From: CATQGW01 sp965262235
GTDB lineage: Bacteria > Chloroflexota > Dehalococcoidia > Bin125
Direction of reading: 5' to 3'
DNA length: 64,000 nucleotides
NCBI GenBank assembly: GCA_965262235.1
Contig: OZ253504.1
Coordinates: 2,914,001-2,978,000 of the forward strand
Below are positions 50,358 to 59,618 of this stretch, one piece after another (position 1 is the stretch's first letter; the number at the start of each line of letters is the position of its first letter). Below the pieces are notes generated by a model. The model searched no databases, was not told the origin of the DNA, and was given only the letters and a program-made list of their open reading frames with translations. The position numbers and the translations under genes were made by a program.

Positions 50358-52562
50358 ATGACCACGAGCGCGCCAAACACCCACGACCCCTCGCTGCACC
50401 CCACGATCGATGACCTCATCACGGTCCTCGAGCAGTACCTCTCGCCCGACGAGCGGAGTCAGGTGGTGCAGGCCTACGAGTTCGCCGAGTCGGCCCACGC
50501 GGGGATTCTGCGCAGCTCGGGTCACCCCTACATCTCCCACCCGCTGGCCGCGGCGATCATCTGCGCCGAGCTCCAGCTCGACGTGCCCGGCGTGCAGGCG
50601 GCGCTGCTGCACGACGTGATGGAGGACTGCGAGGTCCAGCGTTCGGAGCTCGTCGGCGCGTTCGGCGTTGATGTCGCCAAGCTCGTGGAGGGCGCGACGA
50701 AGCTCAACGCGCTGCAGCTTCCGGAAGTTGATGCCTCGGTGCTCGATCAGAGCGTGCAGGCCGAGAACCTGCGCAAAATGTTCATCGCGATGGCCGACGA
50801 TGTGCGCGTCGTGATCGTCAAGCTCGCCGACCGGCTGCACAACATGCGTACGCTCTCGGCGCTGTCGCCTGAGAAACAGCAGCGGATCTCGCGCGACACG
50901 ATGGAGATCTACGCGCCGCTGGCCGCGCGGCTGGGCATCTGGCAGATCCGCGCGCAGCTCGAGGACCTGGCGTTCAAATACCTCGATCCGGAGGCGTACC
51001 ACCGCGCCTCGGAGCTGGTCGCGTCGCGTCGCTCGCGGCGCGACCGCTATCTCAACCAGCTGCGCCGCGAGCTGGAGAACGCGCTCGAGGCCGCCGGCTT
51101 GCACGCCGAGGTGCGGGGACGCGTCAAGCACCTCTACTCAATCCACGAGAAGGTTCGCAAGTACTCGGCGGAGGGCAAGTCGTTCAACGACATCTACGAC
51201 CTGCTCGCGCTGCGCGTGCTGACCGAGTCGACGGCCGACTGTTATGCGGTGCTGGGCGTCGTGCACGGCATGTGGCGCCCGATCGCCGGCGAGTTCGACG
51301 ACTACATCGCCAGCCCCCGGCTGAGCGGCTACCAGTCGCTCCACACGACGGCGTTCTGGTCGCCGACCCACGCCGTCGAGGTGCAGATCCGGACCCGACA
51401 GATGGACTACGAGGCCGAGTACGGCGTCGCCGTCCACTGGCTCTACAAAGAGGGCCGCAACACCGATGTGCACGACCGCGAGCGGCTCTCGTGGCTGCGC
51501 CAGCTGGTCGACTGGCAGGGCGAGCTGCCGGGCGCCGACGACTTCCTCGAAACGCTGCGCAGCGACATTTTCCACGACCAGGTGTTCGTGCACACGCCAG
51601 CCGGCGAGATCATCGACCTGCGCCGCGGCGCCACGCCGCTCGATTTCGCCTTCCGCATCCACACCGACATTGGCTACAACTGCGTCGGCGCGAAGGTCAA
51701 CGGTCGGCTCGTGCAGCTGACGACGCCGCTCGAGAACGGCGATGTGGTCGAGATCGTCACCACGCGTTCACCTCGCGGGCCGAGCCGCGACTGGCTCAAC
51801 CCCGCGCTCGGATATGTGACGACGCAGCACGCTCGCACGAAGATTCGCCAGTGGTTCCGCAAGCAGCGGCGCAGCGAGAACGTGACGCGCGGTCGCGAGG
51901 AACTCGAACGCGAGCTGCGCCGTGTCAGCCTGCGCCTGCCGCGCGTCGAGGCCGAGGTGATCGCCGCCACCGGCGGCAAGACGCTCGATGACGCGCTGGC
52001 GCTGATCGGCGCCGGCGATCCGAGTGCGCATCAGGTCGCGCTGCGGGTTGCGGCCCCCGAGGAGGCGCAGCCGCAGCCGACTCCGACGCCGCAGCCCGAT
52101 CCCAACGGGGCGCGGCCTGACGACGCGACAGCCGTTCGCGTGCTCGGCGCGCCCAACGTGCTGACCCGGATCGCGGCCTGCTGCGAGCCGCATCGCGGCG
52201 ACCCGATCCACGGCTATGTCACGCGCGGGCGTGGGGTCAGCGTGCATCGCACGGACTGTCACAACGTTCTCCACGCCGCCGAGCAGAACCGCCTCGTCGA
52301 TGTGCAGTGGGGCCACGGCGGCGGCGCTTACACGGCGCGCCTGCGCGTCGACGGCTGGGACCGCGTCGGCTTCGCCCGCGATGTCGCGACCGTCTGCGCC
52401 GATGAAGACGTCAACATGGTCAGCCTCAACACCAGCGATCCGGAGGCGGGCCAGGTCAGCATCAGCTTTGCGGTTGAGGCTGCGAGCCTCGCGCGGCTGC
52501 AGCGGGTGATTCATCGCCTCGACGACGTCCGCGGCGTGATGGCGGTCGAACGCGAGATGTAG
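50358..52562 (+). CDS. rel: RelA/SpoT-family (p)ppGpp synthetase/hydrolase with EXDD motif
   Basis: A 734-residue long RSH protein. The HD hydrolase site is complete: RSSGHPYISHP, H85-D86 and E89-D90 in LLHDVMEDC, and KLADRLHNMRTL. The synthetase domain has KHLYSIHEK, FNDIYDLLALRV and GYQSLHTTAF. The charge motif before it reads EFDD (312-315), the form of monofunctional RelA, rather than the RxKD of bifunctional Rel/SpoT. A TGS domain (about 405-465) and a C-terminal ACT domain (about 655-734) follow. ATG 50358 has TACATT ending 6 nt upstream and only a weak GAGG, so it may be leaderless. Confidence 0.95.
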   Translation: MTTSAPNTHDPSLHPTIDDLITVLEQYLSPDERSQVVQAYEFAESAHAGILRSSGHPYISHPLAAAIICAELQLDVPGVQAALLHDVMEDCEVQRSELVGAFGVDVAKLVEGATKLNALQLPEVDASVLDQSVQAENLRKMFIAMADDVRVVIVKLADRLHNMRTLSALSPEKQQRISRDTMEIYAPLAARLGIWQIRAQLEDLAFKYLDPEAYHRASELVASRRSRRDRYLNQLRRELENALEAAGLHAEVRGRVKHLYSIHEKVRKYSAEGKSFNDIYDLLALRVLTESTADCYAVLGVVHGMWRPIAGEFDDYIASPRLSGYQSLHTTAFWSPTHAVEVQIRTRQMDYEAEYGVAVHWLYKEGRNTDVHDRERLSWLRQLVDWQGELPGADDFLETLRSDIFHDQVFVHTPAGEIIDLRRGATPLDFAFRIHTDIGYNCVGAKVNGRLVQLTTPLENGDVVEIVTTRSPRGPSRDWLNPALGYVTTQHARTKIRQWFRKQRRSENVTRGREELERELRRVSLRLPRVEAEVIAATGGKTLDDALALIGAGDPSAHQVALRVAAPEEAQPQPTPTPQPDPNGARPDDATAVRVLGAPNVLTRIAACCEPHRGDPIHGYVTRGRGVSVHRTDCHNVLHAAEQNRLVDVQWGHGGGAYTARLRVDGWDRVGFARDVATVCADEDVNMVSLNTSDPEAGQVSISFAVEAASLARLQRVIHRLDDVRGVMAVEREM

Positions 52563-52581
52563 CGATCGCGCCTCGGCGCGG

Positions 52582-53718
52582 CTAGGCGCGGAGCGCGTCT
52601 ACCAGTCGCTCGACGTGCTCGGGCGGGGTGTAGAAGTGCGGCGAGGCGCGTAGCCGACCGAAGCGAACCGCCGTCGAGATGCCCAGCTCGCCGAGCCGCT
52701 CCCAGGTCTCGTCGAGCGTCTCACGCTCCTCCAGCGCGGGCGGACGGTCGAAGCAGACGATGCCGCTGCGCTCCATCGTGCCGCGCGGTGAGAAGACGTT
52801 GCAGCCGATCGATTGCAGCTGGTCGATCAGCAGGTCGGTGATGTCGCTGATCTGCGACTCGATGGTCTCGATCCCGATCTCAAGGATCAGCGAGATCGCG
52901 CCGCGCAATCCGAGCAGCGTCGCCGTGGGGCTGGCGCCCGGCTCGAAGCGGCTGGCCGTGGGCGAGAGCTGGATCGAATCGCCGCCGGCCTGCAGACCGC
53001 CGTCCATCGCGCTCGCGCCGAGCAGCGGCGGAATCATCCCGCCGATCAGGTTCTCGCGCACGTAGAGCAGGCCTGAGCCGGTCGGGCCCAGCAACCACTT
53101 GTGCCCGCCCGCGGCGAGGAAGTCGATGTCGTCGCCGACCACGTCAACGGGCAGCGCGCCGGCTGACTGGATGGCGTCGACCGCGATCAGGCCGCCGTGC
53201 GCGTGCACCGCATCGGCGATCGGTCGCAGCGGGCTGCGAAAGCCCGAGCCCCACTGTACGTGCGAGATCGCGAGCAGCCGCGTGCGTTCGCCGATCGCGG
53301 CGATCACATCCTCGGTCGGGATGCGGCCGTCGGACTGCGCGGCCACGATGTCGATTTCAACGCCCTTGGCGCCGAGCGCGGTCCAGGCGTGGCGATTGGA
53401 GGGGTACTCGGCGTCGGTCACGACGACGTGATCGCCCGGCTCCCAGGGCAGGCTGCCGGCCACGATCGAGAGCCCGGTCGCGGTGTTGGGCACGAGACCG
53501 ATCTCGTGGCCGCCGCGCGCGCCGAGCAGGGTCGCGGCGTCCTCGCGCAGCGCGGCGATCTCGTCCTGCCAGTTGGAGCCGAGGTAGCCGCGCCGGGTGG
53601 CCTGCTCGACATAAGCGCGGACCGCGTCGGCCGCCGGCTTGGGCAACGGCGAGACGCCGGCGTGATTGAAGAACGCGAGCTCGTCGAGCACGGGGAATAG
53701 TTCGGAGGTGTAGTTCAT
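52582..53718 (-). CDS. Class V aminotransferase-fold PLP enzyme
   Basis: A 378-residue PLP enzyme similar to isopenicillin-N epimerase/cysteine desulfurase-like proteins. The PLP lysine is in AAGGHKWLLGPTGSGLLY (about 206-223). ISHVQWGSG and VDAIQSAGALPVD supply cofactor contacts, and the C-terminus ends with SPHFYTPPEHVERL. No active-site cysteine loop of SufS is seen, so desulfurase activity is unlikely. Substrate is unknown. It converges with rel (19-nt gap). Confidence 0.88.
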   Translation of the reverse strand: MNYTSELFPVLDELAFFNHAGVSPLPKPAADAVRAYVEQATRRGYLGSNWQDEIAALREDAATLLGARGGHEIGLVPNTATGLSIVAGSLPWEPGDHVVVTDAEYPSNRHAWTALGAKGVEIDIVAAQSDGRIPTEDVIAAIGERTRLLAISHVQWGSGFRSPLRPIADAVHAHGGLIAVDAIQSAGALPVDVVGDDIDFLAAGGHKWLLGPTGSGLLYVRENLIGGMIPPLLGASAMDGGLQAGGDSIQLSPTASRFEPGASPTATLLGLRGAISLILEIGIETIESQISDITDLLIDQLQSIGCNVFSPRGTMERSGIVCFDRPPALEERETLDETWERLGELGISTAVRFGRLRASPHFYTPPEHVERLVDALRA

Positions 53719-53821
53719 CGGCGCCTCTCGTGCGTCTGGGCGATGTGCTGTCGCAAGGCTATGGCAGCCGGCGGGCCCGTGGGGTTGCGAAGCGGCGGAA
53801 TATGTGTTCTACTGCGCGGAG

Positions 53822-53835
53822 CGAACAGGAGTTCG
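53822..53835. promoter_or_regulatory. LexA (Gram-positive-type SOS box)-like palindrome
   Basis: CGAACAGGAGTTCG has perfect 5-bp arms CGAAC/GTTCG around 4 bp, matching the CGAAC-N4-GTTCG pattern of Bacillus/actinobacterial LexA boxes. It lies 23 nt before the yifB start, in an unusually AT-rich stretch (GAATATGTGTTCTACT) that probably holds the promoter. Control by LexA is inferred. Confidence 0.6.
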
Positions 53836-53857
53836 CACAGATAAATCGGGAGTCAAC

Positions 53858-55408
53858 ATGCATACTCGAGTACATGGGGGAGCGTTGGTCGGGCTCGATG
53901 GCGAGCCAATCTGCGTCGAAGTCGACATCTCCAGCGGCAGTCCCAAAACGACGATCGTCGGTCTGCCTGACGCGGCGGTAGACGAGGCGCGCGAGCGCGT
54001 TCGCTCGGCGATCCGCAACGCCGGCGCGGGTTTTCCGACCAAGCGCGTCACGGTCAATCTCGCGCCCGCGCATCTGCGCAAGGAGGGCGCAGGCTACGAC
54101 CTGCCGATCGCCGTGGGGATGCTCGTGGCGACGGGGCAGATCTGCGAGAGCGCGGTCAAAGACACACTCTTCCTCGGCGAGCTCGCGCTCGATGGCGAGC
54201 TGCGGCATGTGCGCGGCGTGCTCTCCGTGGCTGCCGCGGCTCGCGACGCATCCGTCGGTCGGATCGTCGTGCCGACCGTCGACGCTGAGGAGGCCGCGCT
54301 GATCGAGGGCCTTGAGGTGATCGCTGTCGATTCGCTGCGCGACTGGATCGCGATCGCGACCGACGAGCGTCCGATCGCCGACGCGATCTGGCATTCGAGC
54401 CGCGCCGCGGCGCCTGAGGAGGCGCTCGCCGCCGACATCCACGACTTCAACGAGGTGCGCGGCCAGGAGCACGCCAAGCGCGCGATGGAGGTCGCGGCCG
54501 CCGGCGGGCACAACATGCTGATGAACGGGCCGCCGGGCGCGGGCAAGACGCTCTTGGCCTCCTGCCTGCCCGGCATCCTGCCGCCGCTGACGACCGACGA
54601 GGCGCTTGAGGTGACGCGGATCGCGAGCGTCGCCGGGACGACCGAGGCGGGAGCACGGCTGATTCGCCGCCGACCGTTTCGCGCTCCGCACCACACCATC
54701 TCCAACGCCGGCCTGGTCGGCGGCGGACAGAAGCTGCGGCCTGGCGAGATCACGCTCGCGCACCGCGGCGTGCTGTTCCTCGATGAGCTGCCCGAGTTCA
54801 GCGTGCGCGCGCTCGAGGCGTTGCGCCAGCCGCTTGAGGACCGACACGTCACCATCTCTCGGGCGCACGGCACCGTCACGTATCCCGCCGACATCACGAT
54901 GATCGGCGCGATGAATCCGTGTCCCTGCGGCAACTTCGGCACCGAGCAGGCGTGCACCTGCGCCGACTCGGCGGTCTACCGCTATCAGCGCCGCATCTCA
55001 GGGCCCGTGCTCGACCGCATCGACCTCTTCGTCGATGTGCCGCGCGTCTCGGTGCAGAAGCTGATGCGCGGAGCGGACGGCATCGATGCGCCGCTGGGCG
55101 AGCCGTCGGCGACTGTGCGCCAGCGGGTGATCGCAGCTCGCTCGCGCCAACACGAGCGTCACGGCGAGTCGGGACCGCGGTCCAACGCGGCACTCACGGC
55201 CCGCCACGTCCGTTCCCACTGCATCGACATGCTGGAAGACAAGGCGGAAACGTTGGTCCGCGAGGCGGTCGACCGACTGACGCTCTCCGCGCGCGGTTTT
55301 CACCGCGTGTTGAAGGTCTCGCGGACGATCGCAGACCTCGCGGGGTCCGAGTTGATCACCGTCCAGCACGTCGCGGAGGCGATCCAATATCGCAAACGTG
55401 CGAAATAG
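53858..55408 (+). CDS. YifB/ComM-family Mg-chelatase-like AAA+ ATPase
   Basis: A 516-residue AAA+ protein of the ComM/YifB family; ComM is a branch-migration helicase that extends integration of transforming DNA. The N-terminal ChlI/Lon-S5-like domain (1-165) has VEVDISSGSPKTTIVGLPDA. Walker A GPPGAGKT is at about 225-232, Walker B VLFLDELPEF follows, and a Cys cluster sits in NPCPCGNFGTEQACTC. A C-terminal lid domain is present. ATG 53858 follows CGGGAG. The LexA-like box upstream suggests DNA-damage control. Confidence 0.92.
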   Translation: MHTRVHGGALVGLDGEPICVEVDISSGSPKTTIVGLPDAAVDEARERVRSAIRNAGAGFPTKRVTVNLAPAHLRKEGAGYDLPIAVGMLVATGQICESAVKDTLFLGELALDGELRHVRGVLSVAAAARDASVGRIVVPTVDAEEAALIEGLEVIAVDSLRDWIAIATDERPIADAIWHSSRAAAPEEALAADIHDFNEVRGQEHAKRAMEVAAAGGHNMLMNGPPGAGKTLLASCLPGILPPLTTDEALEVTRIASVAGTTEAGARLIRRRPFRAPHHTISNAGLVGGGQKLRPGEITLAHRGVLFLDELPEFSVRALEALRQPLEDRHVTISRAHGTVTYPADITMIGAMNPCPCGNFGTEQACTCADSAVYRYQRRISGPVLDRIDLFVDVPRVSVQKLMRGADGIDAPLGEPSATVRQRVIAARSRQHERHGESGPRSNAALTARHVRSHCIDMLEDKAETLVREAVDRLTLSARGFHRVLKVSRTIADLAGSELITVQHVAEAIQYRKRAK

Positions 55409-55519
55409 GCTGCCGCGCTGTGGACGGCCTTCAGCGCATCAGAGCCGACGCGGCCGCGGATCGCACGGTGGAGCCGCTAGCCTCGGCGCGGCGCAGGCTG
55501 CGTCGCAGAGGAGTGGGAT

Positions 55520-57133
55520 ATGGAACTGGTATTCACCGGCGGGCGCGTGCTGACGATCGATGCGCTCGACCGCATTGCTTCGGGGGTCGCCGTACGTGAT
55601 GGCCGCATCGTCGCGGTCGGAGACAGTGACGAGGTGAGGCAAGCCGTCAGTCCGGACGCTCAGACCGTCGACCTGCGCGGACGCGCACTCGTGCCCGGGT
55701 TCTGCGATCCGCACAATCACTTCTCGATGACGACGTTCGAGCCGCGCTCGGTCGACTGCCGCATCCCGCCGCTGGCGGGCAAGCCGGCGGTGCTTGACGC
55801 AATCGCGGCGGCCGCCGAGGGCAGTGCCGAAGGTCAGTGGATTTGGGGCCTCGGCTACACCCCGCGTCCCGATATGGAGCTCGGGCCGCTGCTGCGCACC
55901 GAGTTGGATGAGGCGGCCCCACACAACCCGGTCTGCGTGATGGACTCCTCGTATCACGCCTGCTACGCCAACTCGGCCGCGTTGGCGTTGGTGGGGATCG
56001 ACCGCGAGACGCCGGATCCCCCTGGTGGGGAGATCCGCCGCGACGATCACGGGGAGGCGAACGGCGTGCTGTGGGAGCGGGCGATGGACCCGGTGCATCA
56101 CGCTTCGATGCGGTCGTATATCGACACGTTCGGGCCCGATGTCGTGGCCGGTCTGGTGCAGCAGAACGCGAAGCGTCATCTCTCCCACGGCGTGACCAGC
56201 GTCGGGGACGCACTGGTGATGCCGGAGAGCGCCGAGATCTATCGGCTGACCGACGAACGCGGGATGCTACCGATCTCGATCCACCAGATGCGTGGCGGGA
56301 TGGGATTCTTCTCCGCCCCCGAGGAAGCGGCGGCCGGCGCCTTCATGCAGGACGATGTGTCCGACCGTCTGCGCGGCGGGATCGTCAAGATCTTCATGGA
56401 CCCGGTCTGGCCCAGCTCGGCGCTGACCATCTGTCACGCGGATGGGTCCACGGAGGACAGAGGCGCGCCCTACTACGGACAGGAAGAGGTGGATCAGCTC
56501 GTCCTCAACGCCGCGTCGCATGGGTTGCAGGTCGCGATCCACTGCATCGGCAATCGTGCCGTCGAGCAAGCATTGAACTCGTTCGAACGGGCTCTGCGCG
56601 AGGTCCCTCGATCGGACCCGCGCTACCGGATCGAGCACTTCTTCTTCGCCGATGTCGCGCAGTTCGAGCGAGCGAAGTCGCTGGATGTGATCGTCTCGCA
56701 CCAGCCCTCCTTCCTCTACGCCGTCGGCGATGGCTTCCAGGCGGCGGTCTCCGAGATCGGCGTCGATGCGCCGCTGATGGCCTACCGCACGATGTTGGAC
56801 ATGGGCATGACCGTCGCTTCCGGCTCGGACTTCCCGTGCGGCCCCGTCGAACCGTTGCTGGGGCTGCATAGTCTGGTCTCGCGTCGATCTCACTCGGGCG
56901 CCACTCCGATCGCCGAGGAACAGGCGATCACCGCGCTTGAGGGGCTGCGCACGTACACGCTCAACTCCGCGACCGCGATGTTCCGCGACCACGAGGTCGG
57001 CTCGATCGAGGTCGGGAAGCGCGCCGACCTCGTCGTGCTCAGCCACGATCCGACGCTGGTGGACCCGACGTTCATCAGCGAGATCGCGGTCCAGCAGACC
57101 TACGTCGACGGCGAGCTGCAATACGCCGTGTAG
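55520..57133 (+). CDS. Amidohydrolase 3-family protein (YtcJ-like), copy 1
   Basis: A 537-residue metal-dependent hydrolase. The N- and C-terminal small beta-sandwich (LVFTGGRVLTID and GKRADLVVLSHDP) encloses a barrel with metal ligands H65 and H67 in FCDPHNHFSM, HCIGN and YRIEHFFFA, and the final aspartate in ASGSDFPC. Relatives act on N-acylated or N-formylated compounds; substrate is unknown. ATG 55520 follows AGAGGAGTGG. It is about four-fifths identical by eye to the next gene. Confidence 0.9.
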   Translation: MELVFTGGRVLTIDALDRIASGVAVRDGRIVAVGDSDEVRQAVSPDAQTVDLRGRALVPGFCDPHNHFSMTTFEPRSVDCRIPPLAGKPAVLDAIAAAAEGSAEGQWIWGLGYTPRPDMELGPLLRTELDEAAPHNPVCVMDSSYHACYANSAALALVGIDRETPDPPGGEIRRDDHGEANGVLWERAMDPVHHASMRSYIDTFGPDVVAGLVQQNAKRHLSHGVTSVGDALVMPESAEIYRLTDERGMLPISIHQMRGGMGFFSAPEEAAAGAFMQDDVSDRLRGGIVKIFMDPVWPSSALTICHADGSTEDRGAPYYGQEEVDQLVLNAASHGLQVAIHCIGNRAVEQALNSFERALREVPRSDPRYRIEHFFFADVAQFERAKSLDVIVSHQPSFLYAVGDGFQAAVSEIGVDAPLMAYRTMLDMGMTVASGSDFPCGPVEPLLGLHSLVSRRSHSGATPIAEEQAITALEGLRTYTLNSATAMFRDHEVGSIEVGKRADLVVLSHDPTLVDPTFISEIAVQQTYVDGELQYAV

Positions 57134-57207
57134 CCGGATCGCGCAGCGCGGCCTGCGAAATCGCTAGCCTCAGCGGGCGCTCAGACCGCGTCGCGAAGGA
57201 GTCGAAC

Positions 57208-58821
57208 ATGGATTTGCTATTCACCGGCGGGCGTGTGCTGACGATGGACCCGCTCGATCGGATCGCATCCGGTGTCGCGATACGTGATGGCCGCATCATC
57301 GCCGTCGGCGACAGCGACGAGGTGAGGAAGACGCTCAGCCCGGACGCCCCCTCCGTCGACCTGCAGGGCCGCGCGCTCATCCCCGGGTTCTGCGACCCGC
57401 ACAACCACTTCTCGATGACCACGTTCGAGCCGCGCTCGGTCGATTGCCGCACACCGCCGCTGGCCGGCAAGCCGGCGGTGCTCGACGCGATCGCGGCGGC
57501 GGCAGCGGGCGCTGCCGACGGCCAGTGGATTTGGGGGCTCGGCTACGCCGCGCGTCTCGATCCTGGCGCCGGCGATGGGATCCTGCGCCGCGAGTTGGAC
57601 GAGGTCGCCCCGCGGAATCCGGTCTGCGTGATGGACTCCTCGTATCACGCCTGTTACGCGAACTCGGCCGCCTTGGCGCTCGTGGGGATCGACCGCGACA
57701 CGCCGGATCCTCCTGGCGGGGAGATCCGCCGCGACAATCGCGGTGAGGCGAACGGCGTGCTGTGGGAGCGGGCGATGGACCCGGTCCATCACGCCTCGAT
57801 GCGCTCGTATATCGACACGTTCGGGCCCGATGTCGTGGCCGGCCTCGTCCAGCAGAACGCGAAACGCCACCTCTCGCACGGGATCACCAGCGTCGGTGAC
57901 GCGCTCGTCATGCCCGAAAGCGCGGAGATCTACCGGTTGACCGACGAGCGCGGGATGCTCCCGATCGTGATCCACCAGATGCGCGGCGGGCCGGGCTTTT
58001 TCGCCGCGCCTGAGGATGCGGCGGGCGGCGCGTTCATGGAGGACGATGTCTCCGACCGGCTGCGCGGCGGGATCGTCAAGATCTTCATGGACCCGGTCTG
58101 GCCCAGCCCGGCGATGACGATTTGCCATGCCGACGGCTCAACGGAGCATTCGGGTGTTCCCTATTACGGCCAGGAAGAGGTCGATCACCTCGTCCTCGAC
58201 GCTGCGTCGCACGGGCTCCAGGTCGCGATTCATTGCATCGGCAACCACGCCATCGAGCAAGGGCTGAACGCCTTTGAACGCGCGATGCGTGACGTCCCTC
58301 GCGACGACCCCCGCTATCGCATCGAGCACTTCAGCTTCGGGCTGGCGGATCAGATCGAGCGGGCGCAATCGCTCGGGGTAATCCTCTCGCACCAACCGCC
58401 GTTCCTGCTCGCCACCGGCGATTTCTTCGAGAGCCGCACCGCCGAGGCGGGCATCGTTTCGCCCCCGATCCCGTATCGCTCGCTGCTGGACGCGGGTGTG
58501 ACCGTCGCCTCCGGCTCCGACTTTCCGTGCGCCCCGGTCGAACCGTTGCTCGGGCTCTTCAGCCTGGTGTCGCGCCGCGCGCGCGACGGTCGGGTGATCG
58601 CCGCGGACCAGGCGATCACGCCGCTCGAGGCGCTGCGTACGTACACGCTCAACTCGGCCACTGCCATGTTCCGCGACCACGAGGTCGGGTCGATCGAGGT
58701 CGGCAAGCGCGCAGATCTCGTGGTGCTCAGCCACGATCCGACGCTGGTGGACCCGATGTTCATCCGTGAGATCTCGGTGCAGCAGACCTACGTTGACGGC
58801 GACCTGCACTACGCGGTGTAG
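57208..58821 (+). CDS. Amidohydrolase 3-family protein (YtcJ-like), copy 2
   Basis: A 537-residue tandem paralogue of the preceding gene with identical length and all metal ligands (DPHNHFSM, HCIGN, RIEHFSF, ASGSDFPC). Differences cluster at about residues 90-120 and 390-420, regions that line the substrate pocket in this family. The leaders of both copies share GCTAGCCTC followed by G or A and GCG, so the duplication included the promoter. ATG 57208 follows GAAGGAG. Confidence 0.9.
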   Translation: MDLLFTGGRVLTMDPLDRIASGVAIRDGRIIAVGDSDEVRKTLSPDAPSVDLQGRALIPGFCDPHNHFSMTTFEPRSVDCRTPPLAGKPAVLDAIAAAAAGAADGQWIWGLGYAARLDPGAGDGILRRELDEVAPRNPVCVMDSSYHACYANSAALALVGIDRDTPDPPGGEIRRDNRGEANGVLWERAMDPVHHASMRSYIDTFGPDVVAGLVQQNAKRHLSHGITSVGDALVMPESAEIYRLTDERGMLPIVIHQMRGGPGFFAAPEDAAGGAFMEDDVSDRLRGGIVKIFMDPVWPSPAMTICHADGSTEHSGVPYYGQEEVDHLVLDAASHGLQVAIHCIGNHAIEQGLNAFERAMRDVPRDDPRYRIEHFSFGLADQIERAQSLGVILSHQPPFLLATGDFFESRTAEAGIVSPPIPYRSLLDAGVTVASGSDFPCAPVEPLLGLFSLVSRRARDGRVIAADQAITPLEALRTYTLNSATAMFRDHEVGSIEVGKRADLVVLSHDPTLVDPMFIREISVQQTYVDGDLHYAV

Positions 58822-59011
58822 GCCGCCGGCGTCGCTCTCTTCCGGCGGTCGGGGTCGCATGAGGGCATCGGCTCCGTGCGCCCCAGCATGGTGGTCGCGC
58901 GCAAGCTCGACGATGGTCAGATCGGGACGTAATCCAGGACAACCAGGCGCCCGAGTGGACGGACCGCCCGACCGAGGGAGGCTTGCGCGCGTGTTAAGCT
59001 GCCTTCCCCGA

Positions 59012-59087
59012 GCCCCCGTAGCTCAGGGGATTAGAGCACTGGCCTCCGGAGCCAGGGGCGTAGGTTCGAATCCTACCGGGGGTACCA
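59012..59087 (+). tRNA. tRNA-Arg(CCG)
   Basis: Acceptor GCCCCCG pairs with CGGGGGT (G-U at the first pair), D-arm GCTC...GAGC, anticodon loop CTCCGGA (CCG), T-loop TTCGAAT, discriminator A and encoded CCA; 76 nt in total. A TTAAGC hexamer about 20 nt upstream may be its -10 box. Confidence 0.97.
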
Positions 59088-59208
59088 CCGCTCGCCATCT
59101 CACCAGCTCGCCCGCTCTCCATCGCGGCTCCGATGTTCGGATGGTGATGCGCTCGCGCTCTGCTTGCAGAATTCGCTACCGTCAGCTCGCAGGATCTGGA
59201 GGAAGCTG

Positions 59209-59604
59209 ATGAACGAGGGACAGGCACGGATCGGGGCGGGCGCGGTCGACTTCTCGATGCGCTACCGCGACGACATCATGGGCGACGAAGGACTGTGCAT
59301 CGAGGTGCGCGGTGAGGTCGAAGGCGCAGACACCGAGCTCTTGCGCTTCGACTGCTTTCGCGTCGCGCCGCACTATCACTACGGCCCGCAGGCCGGCGAC
59401 GAGCGTGTGATGCTCGACCTCACGGCGGCGGGCGACTCGCTGGAGTGGACGCTCGGCTGCTTCGAGCGCGGCCGTCTGCGCTCGATGCTTGAGCGCGCCG
59501 GCTACGACGCGGTCGCGGAGGCGCTCGATGAGAGCGCCGTCGCGTCGACCATCCCCGTCGTGGTCAGCACTGCCAACGCGATCGTCGCCGCGCGCGCCAG
59601 CTAG
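59209..59604 (+). CDS. Hypothetical protein
   Basis: A 131-residue soluble acidic protein of unknown function, beginning MNEGQARIGAGAVDFSMRYR. It appears to be an all-beta/alpha single domain with a HYHYGPQ metal-like histidine cluster at about residue 64 and no signal peptide. ATG 59209 is preceded by TGGAGGAAG at good spacing, and TACCGT (59177-59182) is a likely -10. It converges with the VOC gene, 14 nt away. Confidence 0.75.
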   Translation: MNEGQARIGAGAVDFSMRYRDDIMGDEGLCIEVRGEVEGADTELLRFDCFRVAPHYHYGPQAGDERVMLDLTAAGDSLEWTLGCFERGRLRSMLERAGYDAVAEALDESAVASTIPVVVSTANAIVAARAS

Positions 59605-59618
59605 CGATCGAGGCCCGT

